From assembly GCA_964035575.1 (NCBI GenBank), contig OZ037871.1, positions 806,001 to 870,000 on the forward strand: a DNA stretch of 64,000 nucleotides. The letters run 5' to 3'. The notes under the pieces are model-generated. The model had not been told where the DNA came from. It saw only the letters and a program-made list of their open reading frames with translations, and did no database searches. Each line of letters starts with the position of its first letter. The stretch's first letter is position 1. This DNA comes from Rhynchopus sp. YZ270_cl-10. Its lineage: Eukaryota > Euglenozoa > Diplonemea > Diplonemida > Diplonemidae. This document shows positions 36,383 to 47,527 of this stretch, piece by piece. A program made the position numbers and the translations under genes.

Positions 36383-36872
36383 TAGGGGTTATGCTTACAA
36401 AAAAAAAAAAACCGTGAGAGTTTTTTCATTGGTTAAGGGGACAAGGGTACGTGCTCAGGTCCTCTTACCAGTTTTATTTATTTTATTTTATTTTGAAGTA
36501 AACGCGCATTTTCCCCGCGAATACCATCCCCTATTTCCTTTGGTTGTGCAGTGCCTGCCTCCGTTCAGGGTGCTACGCCAACTGTTTGTCTATGATTTTT
36601 GGTTTGATTAAATATCCCCCCCCCCTCCCCTCCCCTCCCCTCCCCCGCTCCCTCCCTTTCCTTCTGGACCTCGTGTGTTTTGCCAAACCCCACTCCCCAC
36701 TCCCACCCCTCCCCCTTCCCTCCATCCCAGCATTAAGCGAGGGTCGAGATTACTCGCCTTACCACTTTTCAAAAAGTAAATACAAAAAAATGACAATGAA
36801 GTAAAAGTTTCGAGGCGACATTTTTTTTTTGTCTATCTTTCGATTGAAAAGAATATCTTAATCATTTTTTTT

Positions 36873-36918
36873 GTGTACAAGAACCTACTTCGGTAGGCGG
36901 CTTTTTTTTTGTCGAAAC
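36873..36918 (+). repeat. S5 covarying hairpin repeat
   Basis: GTGTACAAGAA, hairpin CCTAC-TTCG-GTAGG, then a T run and GTCGAAACAAAGC. The stem differs from the other S5 copies. Confidence 0.45.
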
Positions 36919-36940
36919 AAAGCAAAATAAAAAGGTATAG

Positions 36941-36985
36941 TGGAGCACGCTCTAGCCTAGACTAGGGTGGCTACACTAATACAAC
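36941..36985 (+). repeat. S6 short repeat
   Basis: TAGTGGAGCACGCTC, CTAGACTAGG, GGCTACACTAATACAACC. The terminal TAGTG/CACTA pairing is kept. Confidence 0.4.
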
Positions 36986-37023
36986 CAAAAGTTTTCTTAA
37001 AAAGGAAAAGAAAGAAAGAAAGT

Positions 37024-37062
37024 GTAGTGTAGCGCATCCTCGTCTACACTAATACAACCAAT
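37024..37062 (+). repeat. S6 short repeat
   Basis: TAGTGTAGCGCATCCTCG then TCTACACTAATACAACCA, 80 bases from the previous copy and sharing its 3' end. Confidence 0.4.
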
Positions 37063-37957
37063 TTTTCAAAGCAAGCAAAACAAACAAACACCTACCCATC
37101 CCCCATCAGGTGTTAACGTTGTGCTAATAAACATTTTTCCTTTTAGGATGCCTAAGCGAAGCTTCGGTTCATCTTTTCCAATTCCCCCCCTCCTTTTCGA
37201 CCGGGGGGAAACGGTGTGTATGTGTGGGGAAGTGATTGGATTAGTGGCAATGGGGCAAGCTATATCAGCCGTTCTTCTCCGCTTTTCATTTCTATTCCCC
37301 CCACAGCCGCACATCCCCATGATTTCCCCTCGTTCAGAGTTTCGGAGGGGGGTTTTTTTGAGGCGTATCTTTGGGATTTTTTGTTGGGCAGGAACAACAA
37401 AAAGAGCAGGGTGGGGGAAATACGGAAAAAATGGACAAAATTTTAGCGACCACCGAAAGTTTCCACAAAATACGAACCCATACCCGCAACCAAGGGTCTT
37501 TTTCAGGTCTGCCAACTTCGGATGAAATTGTAGTGTTTTGACTGTAGCGCCGCAGGCGCACTGTGCCCAACTTTTTTTTTAGCGGGCTGTGTATTTCAAG
37601 TCAAGATTTTTTTGTTTTGTTTTCCCTTTTCTCTGCTTTCTTTTGATTGCGCGAGCAGATTCCTCACCACGGTGGGGTCACATATGTGTCCAAAAACACT
37701 CTAAAGTACCCTTACTCTGAAATATGAGATAAGGAATACTTCAGCCCAAAAAGAAAGCCCATCACTTCATACCGCCTGCCCTGCAAAAAAAGAGGCAAAA
37801 AAAAAAAAAAAAGAACCGACTATAGAAAAGTGGATAATTACCCCTGTGGCAACTACACTGCTGTAACGACTAATTTTGTTTTTGCACAGTGCCTGCATTC
37901 ACCTCAAGGTTGTCTTGCACGTTATCAAATTCACTTTGTTCATGTCTGCGGTATCGA

Positions 37958-38008
37958 CAGGGACAAAAGACAACCCCAACCCTTCTGAGAAGAAGGGTTC
38001 CTTGTACA
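37958..38008 (-). repeat. S5-like hairpin repeat, reverse copy
   Basis: Read on the - strand: GTACAAGG, hairpin AACCCTTCT with AGAAGGGTT, GGGGTTGTC, TTTTGTC. The same order of parts as other S5 copies with another stem sequence. Confidence 0.35.
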
Positions 38009-39042
38009 GCACTGCACCCACAAAGGGGAGTAAAGGATGTCTTCTTTCTTTTTTCTTTTTGTTGGCTCTTTCCCCCCAAAATGGAGGAGATAAAACCACC
38101 CCACAAGCCTGGTACACTACCGCTCTTAACAAGGAGCTTCCTGTACACAGGCGCTGCCAAACGTGGTTTACCCCCAGAAAAATTCTTTTTGGGAAAAAAA
38201 AACATGGTGTTACAAAACTTTCGATGTGTGTGTTATGTTCTAGAAAAAAAAAACAATGGGTGTATAATGGTCAAAGATGGTTGTGAATGAGGTTTTATCA
38301 TCTTTGCAAAAGCATTTCTCTTTCTTGGCTCGACTCCTGCGAAAATAAAAAATAAAAAATTCCTGATTTTTGGGATACGCAAAACAATTGTTTCATATTA
38401 AAAAAGAACTCAGTCAATGGGCCTCTGTATCAGATAGAGGAATCATGGGTTATCCATGAACCAAAAAAAGAGTCACTAAGGAATGAAGGGATTATTCATA
38501 TTTTGTCAAAACCGTTTATAAAAAAATCTGTTTTAAGGAAGGGGTGACAGTGGGGTCCCTCCCCTTTTTCCTTCTCCTCCCCTCTTGCTAACAAAATAAA
38601 AACAAAAAAAGCGAAATCACCAATGGTATGACTTCGTGCTCTCTGATTGAGTTCTTTACAAAAAGACTCTATTTTTTTATTTCTCTCTCTTTCTTAAAGG
38701 AAGCCATCATGATCAAGTGGGTAGGGGGGGTGAAAAAAATATCATCTTCTTTCCGAGAGAACTTCTTTTCTCTTCTCATTTTCTTTTTTTTTGAAAAAGG
38801 CGATTTTTGCACTTTTTTCAGCTTCTCTCTTTTTGTAGTCACACCCCACTGCATTCCCTCCCCCCTAATGTGAGCGTGAGGAACTCTCTTTGTCATCTGT
38901 TTCTTTTTTTTTATATTTTTATATCAGCCTTTTCTGTTTTTTTGGAATGATTTTTCCAAACTGAGGTTTTGACACCTGATTATTTTTTCCTCTGAGAGTA
39001 CGGAATTTTTTTTTCCACCCTGAAAATTCACAAACCCTTTTT

Positions 39043-39070
39043 AGGTGATTAAGCTTCAGATCATCTTACC
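39043..39070 (+). repeat. S1 hairpin repeat, diverged
   Basis: AGGTGATTAAGCTTCAGATC then ATCTTACC. Loop lost, 3' module kept. Confidence 0.35.
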
Positions 39071-39625
39071 ATTCGTCTTTTCTCGATACATTGTGTTTTT
39101 TTTTGGAGGGCGGGGATAGTGTGGTTTCCACAATTGTGTGGAGGTTTCTGTCAAAACGTTTTCTGTCATCATTTTCTCTCCCTGTCTTTTGTTCAACAAT
39201 GGATACACCACGTTTAAACGATGAAGATGCCCAAGATGCGAGAGATTTAGGTTCATCTTATAAACATTTTCTTTTTAAAAAATGGGTGATCTATGACAGG
39301 TCTATTTTGGAGTGGCAAAACGTACCCATTTCCCCCCCCTCTTTTATTTATTCAATTGCTTTTATCTATTCAAAAAAAAATATTTATTTATCAAAAACCC
39401 CTCTTTTATTTGCTCTTTTTGTTTTCTGTAATCAACTCCTCGAGTGCCCTTCCCCCTTTTATTTGTTCTCAAAAGAGAGAGAGGGGGTTTTTTTCTTTGT
39501 TGGTTTTCTCCTGAAAAGTAGTGACCCCTTCTAAAAGAACGCACACATTTTTTTTATACCAAATTTTTTCCTACTTTCATAAGCTCGCATTATTCCTGTA
39601 TGCCCATTATTTTTGAACGATGAAG

Positions 39626-39662
39626 AAGGTGACTGAGCATGAGAGGCTTAGACTCATCTTTA
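39626..39662 (+). repeat. S1 hairpin repeat
   Basis: AAGGTGACTGAGC, loop ATGAGAG, GCTTAGACTC, ATCTT. CTGAGC pairs with GCTTAG through a G-U pair. Confidence 0.55.
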
Positions 39663-40058
39663 AAAACGTTTATTATTATTTTTTTTCCTCCTCTTCTGAC
39701 ACCGACAGTTTGGTTTTGTCCCCTCACGATTATTGTTTTTCTAGCTATTTTGCGTGAGGATGGGCACAAAAAGCGTTGTGTCAGAAAGGGGGTAAATATG
39801 AGGAAAATGTCTTTGCTTTTTAAAAAATTGAGCAAAATTACCACCGATATATTTGAGCTTTGAGTATTTTGAGATTCTTCTAATTGAAAAGAAAAAAAAA
39901 AACAAAACAAAACAAAACAAAACACCAACTTTACAACGTAAAAAAAAATCCCCTTTTTTTAAAGAGGCTGAAAAGACAAGCATTTTTCACAGCTTCTTTA
40001 TCACAAAACCCCAACCCTATTTACTACTGCGTTTTTTCCTCTTTTTTTAGACATGCGC

Positions 40059-40186
40059 GCGGTGGAGTCCGCCCGGCTGGGAGTCAGTTCAAACCGGACT
40101 CACCCCCTGAGTCCGCCAGTCGGACTCAAGGGGTACGACTAAGAGTCCGCCCCAAAGGGTCCGCCATTTTTTGGGCGGACCACCGT
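40059..40186. repeat. GTCCGCC-rich island with inverted ends
   Basis: GC-rich island in AT-rich spacer, with CGGTGGAGTCCGCCC at the left end and the complement of CGGTGGTCCGCCC at the right. GAGTCCGCC and GGACTC motifs recur inside. Possibly a small MITE; no target duplication seen. Confidence 0.35.
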
Positions 40187-40502
40187 GTGTGATCGAGGAG
40201 GTATTCATTTCAACTTTTTTAGGTGCACTGTCAGGGATATTTGTGCTTTCATTCAGGAATGAATCCCTTTTTAATGGAAGATGAATGCATTTTTTTGTCC
40301 CAGTCGAGGTTTATCACTCTTTGTTTTGTTTAACCTCTCCCACCCCCAAAAAAAGTTCGAAACAAAATATAACTGAGAAAAAAAGTATGTGGCGTGTGTA
40401 CATTGTTCATTACAAAATGGTACCGAAAAAGTTAAAAAAAAGTGGAGTTTTATTTTTGCAAAAAGTGATTCACCCTGACACTAAAAAAAAACAAACCAAA
40501 CA

Positions 40503-40540
40503 TATAGTGGAGTACATCCTCGGGTGTTGACACTTATAGT
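40503..40540 (+). repeat. S6 short repeat
   Basis: TATAGTGGAGTACATCCTCG then GGTGTTGACACTTATAGTG. Lies 20 bases before a hAT-like MITE. Confidence 0.4.
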
Positions 40541-40559
40541 GTCTTGGTTTCAACAAAAA

Positions 40560-40854
40560 CAGGCACTCCGCTAGGTACTAAAGTTCTGTTGATTGTCAAC
40601 AGAACTTTTTGAAAATGGGGAAAAAAAAAAAAAAAAAAAAGTTCTGCTGAGTGGTTCAGACCCGTTCTACTTGTCAAAAAAGCTCAGGAGAAGAAGATAT
40701 GGAGAGGTGAGTGCTCAAACGTCCCAAAAAAGTCAAAATCGGGCGTTGAAAAAAAAAAAAGTTGCGTACCGTGCGCCTGCGGCGCAAGCATGTACCCCAC
40801 CACTGGACCATCAACAGAACATTTTCAAAATCGGAAATCCTAGCGGAGAGCCTG
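40560..40854. mobile_element. hAT-like MITE, copy 2
   Basis: 295 bp, with the same 16-bp inverted ends as the copy at 25448-25744. It is flanked by AACAAAAA on both sides, a different perfect 8-bp target duplication. The two copies differ mainly in A-run lengths and a few bases. Confidence 0.92.
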
Positions 40855-42035
40855 AACAAAAAGCAAAAAAAAAAAAAAGAAAAAATGGAAAGAACATTAA
40901 TTCCGAGCTCCCGGATGAAAACGGGTTCACAATTCTTCAGACAAAGTCCTACTCCCACCCACCCCTTCTCTCTCTCTCTCTCCACAGTAAAAAAAAAGCA
41001 AAACGCTGCATATCTTGTGTGGCAGCTACACTTACCTAATATATTATCAAAAGAAAAAAAAGCTAACAAAATGATTTGACACACAAAAGAAAAAAAAAAC
41101 TTAACAGCAAAGAAATTGGAGGTACCAGATCACTCGGGAGGAACGCCTATTCGTAGTATTTTGTTTTATTTTTTTCTTCAAACCTCCCCCTTCTTGGCCA
41201 GGTCTCAGCTTACCCACCTTGTGTCTTAATGAATTTTGAGACACATTTTATTGTGATGAGATGTTGCTTTTATTAGATAGCTTTTCTGGTCATTTTTGGG
41301 GGTTTTTTGTGATAACGTTGCGAACAAAGAAAAAAAGCTAAAACTCTCCCTCCCTACCCTTAATTGAAGGTAAAGTACCCAAAAAAAATTGCTAGGATTT
41401 TGATTCATTGGAAATTGATAATTAATGAAAGTGGAGCTAGCTCAAGTGTCAGCTGCATTGTGTTATCATTTTATGATGATTTCATGACCCTTAGGCAAAA
41501 AAAAAAGGTGCAGCAAAATGTGATAAAACTGCGTCGTTTTTTGTCTTTTTGCAGTGACTGTGGTGTTTTTTCTTTCTTGACACATTTCTCTGATGTGTAT
41601 CATTTGTTCCTTACGGAAATAGAAAGAACGCGAAATTAATTCTCTTTTTTAATTTACTTCACACCTTCAATTTTTGGGTAGGAGAGGGGGAATTTTTTTT
41701 TTTTGTCAATACTTCAAAATAAAGTTTGAACACTCCCGAACCACTCTGATGCTTGCTCTTTTGGATGAGAGGGTGTGAACATAGCGGCCTTCCCTTCCCC
41801 CCCACTCTCCCCCTTATGTTGTTGCACCGCTCGTCTTAAGGCTTGTTTCTTTCTTTTTTGTTGTTGTCGATCAAAAAAAATATTGTGGGGAGATCCGGGT
41901 TGCCCACCACTCTATGTGCACAGAAAAAAACACAAAAAAACGTCTTTTGGTGCTCCGGGAGGGGTCGATATTGACAGGTCGCTGACACAGGGACTCTATA
42001 TTATTATCTATATTATACACACACCCCCTGATATT

Positions 42036-42285
42036 GACAGGTCACCGACAGGTCACCGACAGGTCACCGACAGGTCACCGACAGGTCACCGACAGGTCAC
42101 CGACAGGTCACCGACAGGTCACCGACAGGTCACCGACAGGTCACCGACAGGTCACCGACAGGTCACCGACAGGTCACCGACAGGTCACCGACAGGTCACC
42201 GACAGGTCACCGACAGGTCACCGACAGGTCACCGACAGGTCACCGACAGGTCACCGACAGGTCACCGACAGGTCACCGACAGGTC
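42036..42285 (+). repeat. 11-bp minisatellite
   Basis: About 22 head-to-tail copies of CAGGTCACCGA with virtually no variation. Degenerate units flank it (GACAGGTCGCTGACA before, GACAGGTCGTTGACC after). 11 is not a multiple of 3, but the unit has no stop in the frames read, so long open frames across it are artefacts. Confidence 0.95.
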
Positions 42286-42968
42286 GTGACACGTTGCTGA
42301 CAGGTCGTTGACCGACTTCCGAAAGCACCATCTGTTGTTTTTTTTATGATAAGATTGTTGGGAGGGGCACCCAGATCTCACCAAATTGTCTCATCTCTGC
42401 CACAAATCTCTTTTCAAGATGTGCATCGTTTCTGTGAAGAACTTTCTCCCCAAAAAAAACTCTTTAGTTGGGTTGGGTATTGTTCACAGAACCCGGTCTT
42501 TTTTTTTTTTTGGTGTCTGCGTCTGCAGAGGCGTTTCCACCATTCACCCTTTTTTTTTAAAAATTGAAAGCCGTTTTTTTTTCAGCTTTCAAGAAAAAAA
42601 TTCATCCCCCCCCTCGTTGTGCTAAAACAAATAAATCAAACTGAGGTTTCAAAAAAAAAAAAAAAAATCTCAAAATTGTGGATGTCCTTGGAATGTACCA
42701 CATTATTTTCTTTTTTCAAATCCCTATTTTTCCCCCCCTCTTTTTGGTGTCTACTTTTGCTCCCTTATTGGCATTTTTAAGGTTCGCTTAAAAAAATGTT
42801 TTTTGAGATTGGTATTTTACATGAGATATACCAGCATTTCATACCCCATTCTGTGGTTGGATTGTGATATCTGTCCATCAAAAGACATAAAACACATCAC
42901 AATACAGCTGTGTTGTGATGTATTATGAATTATGATAAGCAGTTATCACAATACAGCACATCGCGACC

Positions 42969-43096
42969 TAATGGTGGCAGTATTGTGATGGGGAGTCCAT
43001 TGGAATACGCAAAATACATCAAAATACATCACAATGCGTGTATTATGATGTATTTTGCGTATTCCAATGGCTCCCATCACAATACTGCCACCATTA
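42969..43096. mobile_element. 128-bp palindromic MITE
   Basis: Arms of about 52 bases mirror each other, from TAATGGTGGCAGTATTGTGA inward through CCATTGGAATACGC. Outer bases are TA on both sides, compatible with a TA target duplication (mariner-like), though the palindrome makes this ambiguous. A smaller palindrome (CATCACAATACAGC then TGTGTTGTGATG) lies just upstream near 42895. Confidence 0.7.
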
Positions 43097-43837
43097 CTAC
43101 TCCCCGTCTCTTAGAGCGTCTTACCCGTAGTGGAATGCTCCAGGGTTAGACGATCCTAGGAAAGTCAGTGCGTCCGAGAGGCGTCTGACACCTACTTCAC
43201 TTTCTTAAGTCGTTTGTATCGCAAAAAAGGGGGGGTATTTCGTATTTCAACAGTACTGCGAATCTTTGGGCTATCTTACCTTCTTGTCTTTTTTTTACAA
43301 CATCTTTTAGTTGTCAATTTACTAAAAGGCTTTGGAGGCAGCGCTTTTTGGCAATCAAAACGGAAAACAAAAGCTTTATAATTGACTGTTTGATTCACTT
43401 TGATTCAACAGGCATCAATACTAAATGCAGTTTCACACTTTTTTTCCACCTTTTTTTGTTTTGTCCGGCTTTGAGCGCAGATCTTGTTTTCCCCTTTTCT
43501 TTGTCCAGATGTGCTCCCCTTTTCATCTGTCAACGTTCATTTTTTTATTTTTTTTTGTGAGATTCTCAGATAATGGTAAAAAAAAAATCCTGCATGGTTC
43601 TATTCGTTCTTTGCGAGAATGGAGGTGAGCGCAGAAGGAAACGGTGCAAGGTAAGTGTCTCGCCATTTTTTTCCCCTTTTCTTTTGAAGTGTTGACTCCT
43701 CTTAGCACGAGAGACAATACCAAATCAATTTTTTTTTCTTTGAAGTGGGCTGTTCACAGAGGCATCAACTTCATATTTTTTTTCCCAACCTTTTTTTTTT
43801 CTCTCCTCCCCGCACGATAAACGATAATGGTAAATAT

Positions 43838-43870
43838 GTTGTATGCACGAAGGGCACATTCATCTTACCA
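43838..43870 (+). repeat. S4 hairpin repeat
   Basis: TGTTGTATGCACGAAGGGCA then CATTCATCTTACC and a T-rich end. Confidence 0.45.
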
Positions 43871-44973
43871 AAGTTTCTTTTTCTTTGTTTGCGTTACAAA
43901 GATCGTGCTAAAAACGAGAGAGATATGGGGGGTTTTTCCCCCCATCCTTTCTCACCCTATAATGTTGATTATATTTTTTTGGCAAAACCACATCCCCAAA
44001 ACCCCCTCCCCCTCCCCTTTGTTTCTTGATATATATTTTTCCTTTAAAACCCAAACCACAGAATTAAGCCCATTTTTTTTTTAGGGTGACTTTGGGGAGG
44101 ATTTTGAAATAGTGTGAGCATGCGAGGTTGGGTGTGTTGTGTTTAAATTTATTTTTTTTTGGCTCAAAAGAAAATATGAGGTTTTGGGGTGGGTTTTTTG
44201 GGGGTATAATTCGGGATTTTTTTTTCAAAAAAAAAAAGGTTATTATAAGGAAGTAAGGGGAAACCAATGAGTTTGGCATATATGGGTGGGGTTGAGGATC
44301 ACATACAATGATTCTGAACACAAAACAAAACAAAAAAAATACAAAAACAAAAATACAAAAAAAAAATCGGGACAAACAAATGTGTATGTGTTATTGTTTG
44401 ACAATTTCATCATTCATTTTGTTTTGAGGGGAGGGGGGTTTGGGCGGAGGGTTGGTCTGGTTTAAGTTTTTTTTAAATATATTTTTTGATTCGTATTTTT
44501 CTTTTTTTTGTTGACGTCTGCACCAAATATTTTTCTTCCTTCTTCTTTTTGTTTCTTTCTTTGAACCATGCAAACTGAAAAAGGTCCAAATATAGCAAAA
44601 AGGAGGTGTCAACATGTTGTCAATATTTTTTTCTTTTTCAAACAAAAAAGCAAAACTGGGTGAAAAAAATGGAAAACACAAAAAGCAAAAAGTGTGGAGA
44701 GTGGTAAACAGTTTAGGTCGTTCCCCTCCTCCAACAATTCTTCGTTTTATATTTAAACCTTTTTAGCCGTGTTGGCGCAAAACAAACAAAAAACAAAACA
44801 ACAGCAGCAAAAAAAAGGACAAAAAAAAAAGCAAAACAAAACAAAACATAGTACAACCATCCACTAAGAATAAGAATAAAAAAAAGCCACCCTTCCCCTT
44901 TTAGAAATCCATCTTCATCTTCTAATTCTTCACCTTATGCAAACTACAGTCTACACCATTTTTTAAAAATATT

Positions 44974-46101
44974 ATGAACCACAGGAAATTTACTGGTGCT
45001 GCGGTGGGGGTTGTGGGGTGTGCTGATGTTGTGTGTCAAACAGGGTTGTCTCAGCACTTGCGCGAGAACGTAGTGCCTGCACTGCTATGCAGGGTTGGCT
45101 CTGGTAGGCGGGTCTGCTACCTTGTTGCACAGGAGAGCACAGACCTGCACGTCTACGTAGTGGACAACGTCGCGTACGTCGTTGCAAGCGTGCATCTTGC
45201 TGGTGGCGGCAGGGCACCCTTCGCTCTCCTACGCGACCTTGCAGAACGCCACTCCAACGTCGAGCCAACAGCAGAGGAGGAGGAGAAGGAGAAGGACGCC
45301 AGCGCCCTCTCCCTAACGCTCGAAGCCCTCCTCGCACAGTACAACGAAGGTGACGGTGCCCTTGACGCGTCGTTCAGCGGCTTCCCCAGCATTCTTGTCG
45401 AGGCGGCGCAGAGCAGCACAGAGTCGCAGGACCTAGTGTGCTTTGTCAACTTCGAGGAGGCGGACGTAGAGGTATGTAGGAGGTGGTGGGGGTGGGGTGG
45501 GTGGGGTGGGGGGGAAGGTGCAAGTGCTGTGATGATCATCCATTTCATACTGTCCTCCGATGCTGACAACTTTATGTGGTTTAATTTCTGAGCGTCTTCC
45601 CCTCCACATGCTCTCTGTGTGTATGATGATTATCCATTCTCATAGCGTTCCGATGGCGACAAAGACTTGTGGTTTAATTCTGACACACACACGCACTGTA
45701 CATCCAAAACTTCTGCAGCCCATCACGCCAGTGTCTGTCTGAGGAGTTGGACAGCCACTTTTAATCTTGGGCAAGATATGTTTTGAACGAAAAGTATCTA
45801 TTTCGATGATGACCCATTTTACTTACCTTACATTGTCTGATCCCTTCATTGGTTTGAAGCTAACTTACCTGTCAAATCGTCTGAGCACATCTGCGGACAC
45901 GTCTTCTTTGTTTTCTTTTCTATCAACCACTTCTTTAACACTTCAAACATTTCCCCCATGCTACAGAATTGCTCCTTTGTCGACGTGGTCCCGCTAGCCA
46001 AGCGCAGACGGCGGCGGCGGAAGTGTCTACTGGGTGTGGTCATTGTTGCCCTCGTTGTGGGCATGGTGTTTCTCTTCGTTGTCCGCTTCACAGGGTGGTG
46101 A
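44974..46101 (+). CDS. longin-domain, tail-anchored protein without SNARE motif
   Basis: Exons are 44974-45471 and 45967-46101 (phase 0, GTATGT donor, GCTACAG acceptor), 210 residues. Residues 5-95 fit a longin fold: GAAVGVVG strand, QHLRENVVPALL helix, LHVYVVDNVAYVVASVHL strands, and FALLRDLAERH helix, the pattern of VAMP7 and Ykt6 N-termini. A Glu/Lys-rich linker follows. Exon 2 gives a KRRRRRRK cluster and one hydrophobic helix (186-207) two or three residues from the C-terminus, as in tail-anchored R-SNAREs. Where an R-SNARE would have its heptad coil I see only an acidic, non-helical stretch. Plant phytolongins share this plan (longin plus anchor, no SNARE coil). The intron is mostly an R1 repeat, leaving little room for a missed SNARE exon. 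A role in membrane traffic is inferred. Confidence 0.72.
45520..45900 (+). repeat. R1 interspersed repeat, copy C
   Basis: Third R1 copy, inside the single intron of the longin gene and making up about three quarters of it. It lacks the S2-containing insertion of copy A. Confidence 0.85.
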
Positions 46102-47263
46102 GACATTGCCTTATGCATTTGCCTTATGCTTCGATGTACCGTGTCTCACATCACCGACAACCATTAGTCTGAAGACTGTCCACACAGCAGCTACCACTAA
46201 ACGAACAGATCAGACAGCCGACATTTAAGGAAAACTACATTATTGCATAAACCCTCGAAGCACCTCCGCAACAAAGACATGGTGCCTGCACCCAGCGGAC
46301 TCTCGTATCGCGGAACCGACGTGATCTTGTGTGGAACATTTCACCGACGCTTCCGGTACGAGAAGTTTATCTTTCAGGGTGCATTGTGTTGACCCTCTCC
46401 ACTGCTTTCAATTCTGTGAACTGAAAGTGTATGAATCTAATCTTTTAGGTTTTCTTTATGTCCCCCTTCCTCCCTTCTTCAGTTTCATTTGACTCTGTCG
46501 CTTGCTGTCCCTGTGCAATCAATGCGATCATTCTTTTCTCTCGATGAGCTAAAGGGATTCATTGTATTCACAGAGCGATGATGTTACCAAGTAGAGAATT
46601 ACTACGACCACCCTTCACGTCCACAAGCGGTGGATGGTGCGGTAAAGGGCAGACACACCCGAAGTGCCTATGTAGCTATGTATTGTCCCGTTTGGCTGAG
46701 ATTTCCTATACCACACCCATAAGGTACTGGAACCACAACAAGCGTTTTTTAGCTTCAACTCCTCTTTTTCTTTTTCTGTGTCCCTGCCATGCAGCATCCC
46801 CGCTGTGCATATTCAACTGCCCTCCGCAGTTCGACAACCAAAAGCGGAGCACCGGTGCCTGCAGCAGAACACTCTGAGTCGTTGCCACGTTCACCTATCT
46901 CTTGAGAATTTGCCCCTTCTTTTGAGTTCATACACGAAGCTTTACACTATTTATTTTGAATGTGTGTTTTTGGGTTTAAATAGCCGTTTAGGGGGGTTCT
47001 ACTCCACTAAATAAATCGAGCAAAAATATGGTGAACTCAGAGGAGGGGGTCATTCGGTTCGAAAAACACAATTTTGGGCAATTAGAGCCAAAACAACACC
47101 CTAAAATTTTTCTGGGGGGGCTCCGCCCCCCCAGACCCCCCCCGGCTCGCTCGCCTTTGCGCTTCGCGCAAAGGCTTCGCTCGCAGCGCACGCGCGCAAT
47201 CTGTCGTACTAATCCGGGTACATGTAACCGGCTCCTCCCACATACATGTGGCACTTGTAACGT

Positions 47264-47351
47264 TATTAGTGACATTTGTACTCATTTTCCACTTGTGACG
47301 TTAAGAGTAACTTGACTTCACTTGTGATGTACCATTCTTCACCGTCGTGTG
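47264..47351 (+). repeat. 85-bp direct repeat, unit 1
   Basis: Shares GTGACATTTGTACTC-like, CACTTGTGACGTTA, GACTTCACTTGT and TTCACCGTCGTGTGGG with 47446-47527. TCACTTGT and CGTCGTG also occur in the MITE-like element at 26912-27084. Confidence 0.55.
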
Positions 47352-47445
47352 GGAGGGGGTAAAGTTCACTGTTGCGAATCCACATAGATAAAGAAACGAA
47401 AGCATCAAAACAAGCTAGAATACCAGTAAAAAAGAACCTATTATT

Positions 47446-47527
47446 CGTGACACTTGTACCCATTTTTCACTTGTGACGTTACGAGTGACTTCACTTGTAA
47501 TGTCCCATACTTCACCGTCGTGTGGGG
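47446..47527 (+). repeat. 85-bp direct repeat, unit 2
   Basis: Second unit, about 180 bases downstream, with GTGACACTTGTACCC, CACTTGTGACGTTACGAG and TTCACCGTCGTGTGGG. Confidence 0.55.

Larger units (their letters stand above)
36383..44973. other. gene desert, 8.6 kb
   Basis: No credible coding region. The sequence is dominated by A and T runs with islands of complex sequence. It contains S1, S4, S5 and S6 repeats, a hAT-like MITE, an 11-bp minisatellite, a 128-bp palindrome and a GTCCGCC-rich island. Longest open frames come from homopolymers or the minisatellite. Confidence 0.65.

Noticed and set aside
42036-42285. CRISPR array
   Set aside because: Head-to-tail 11-bp units without spacers, in a eukaryotic genome with no cas genes nearby.
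41775-42311. 178-codon open frame across the 11-bp minisatellite
   Set aside because: Repeat artefact; no independent coding signal in the flanks.
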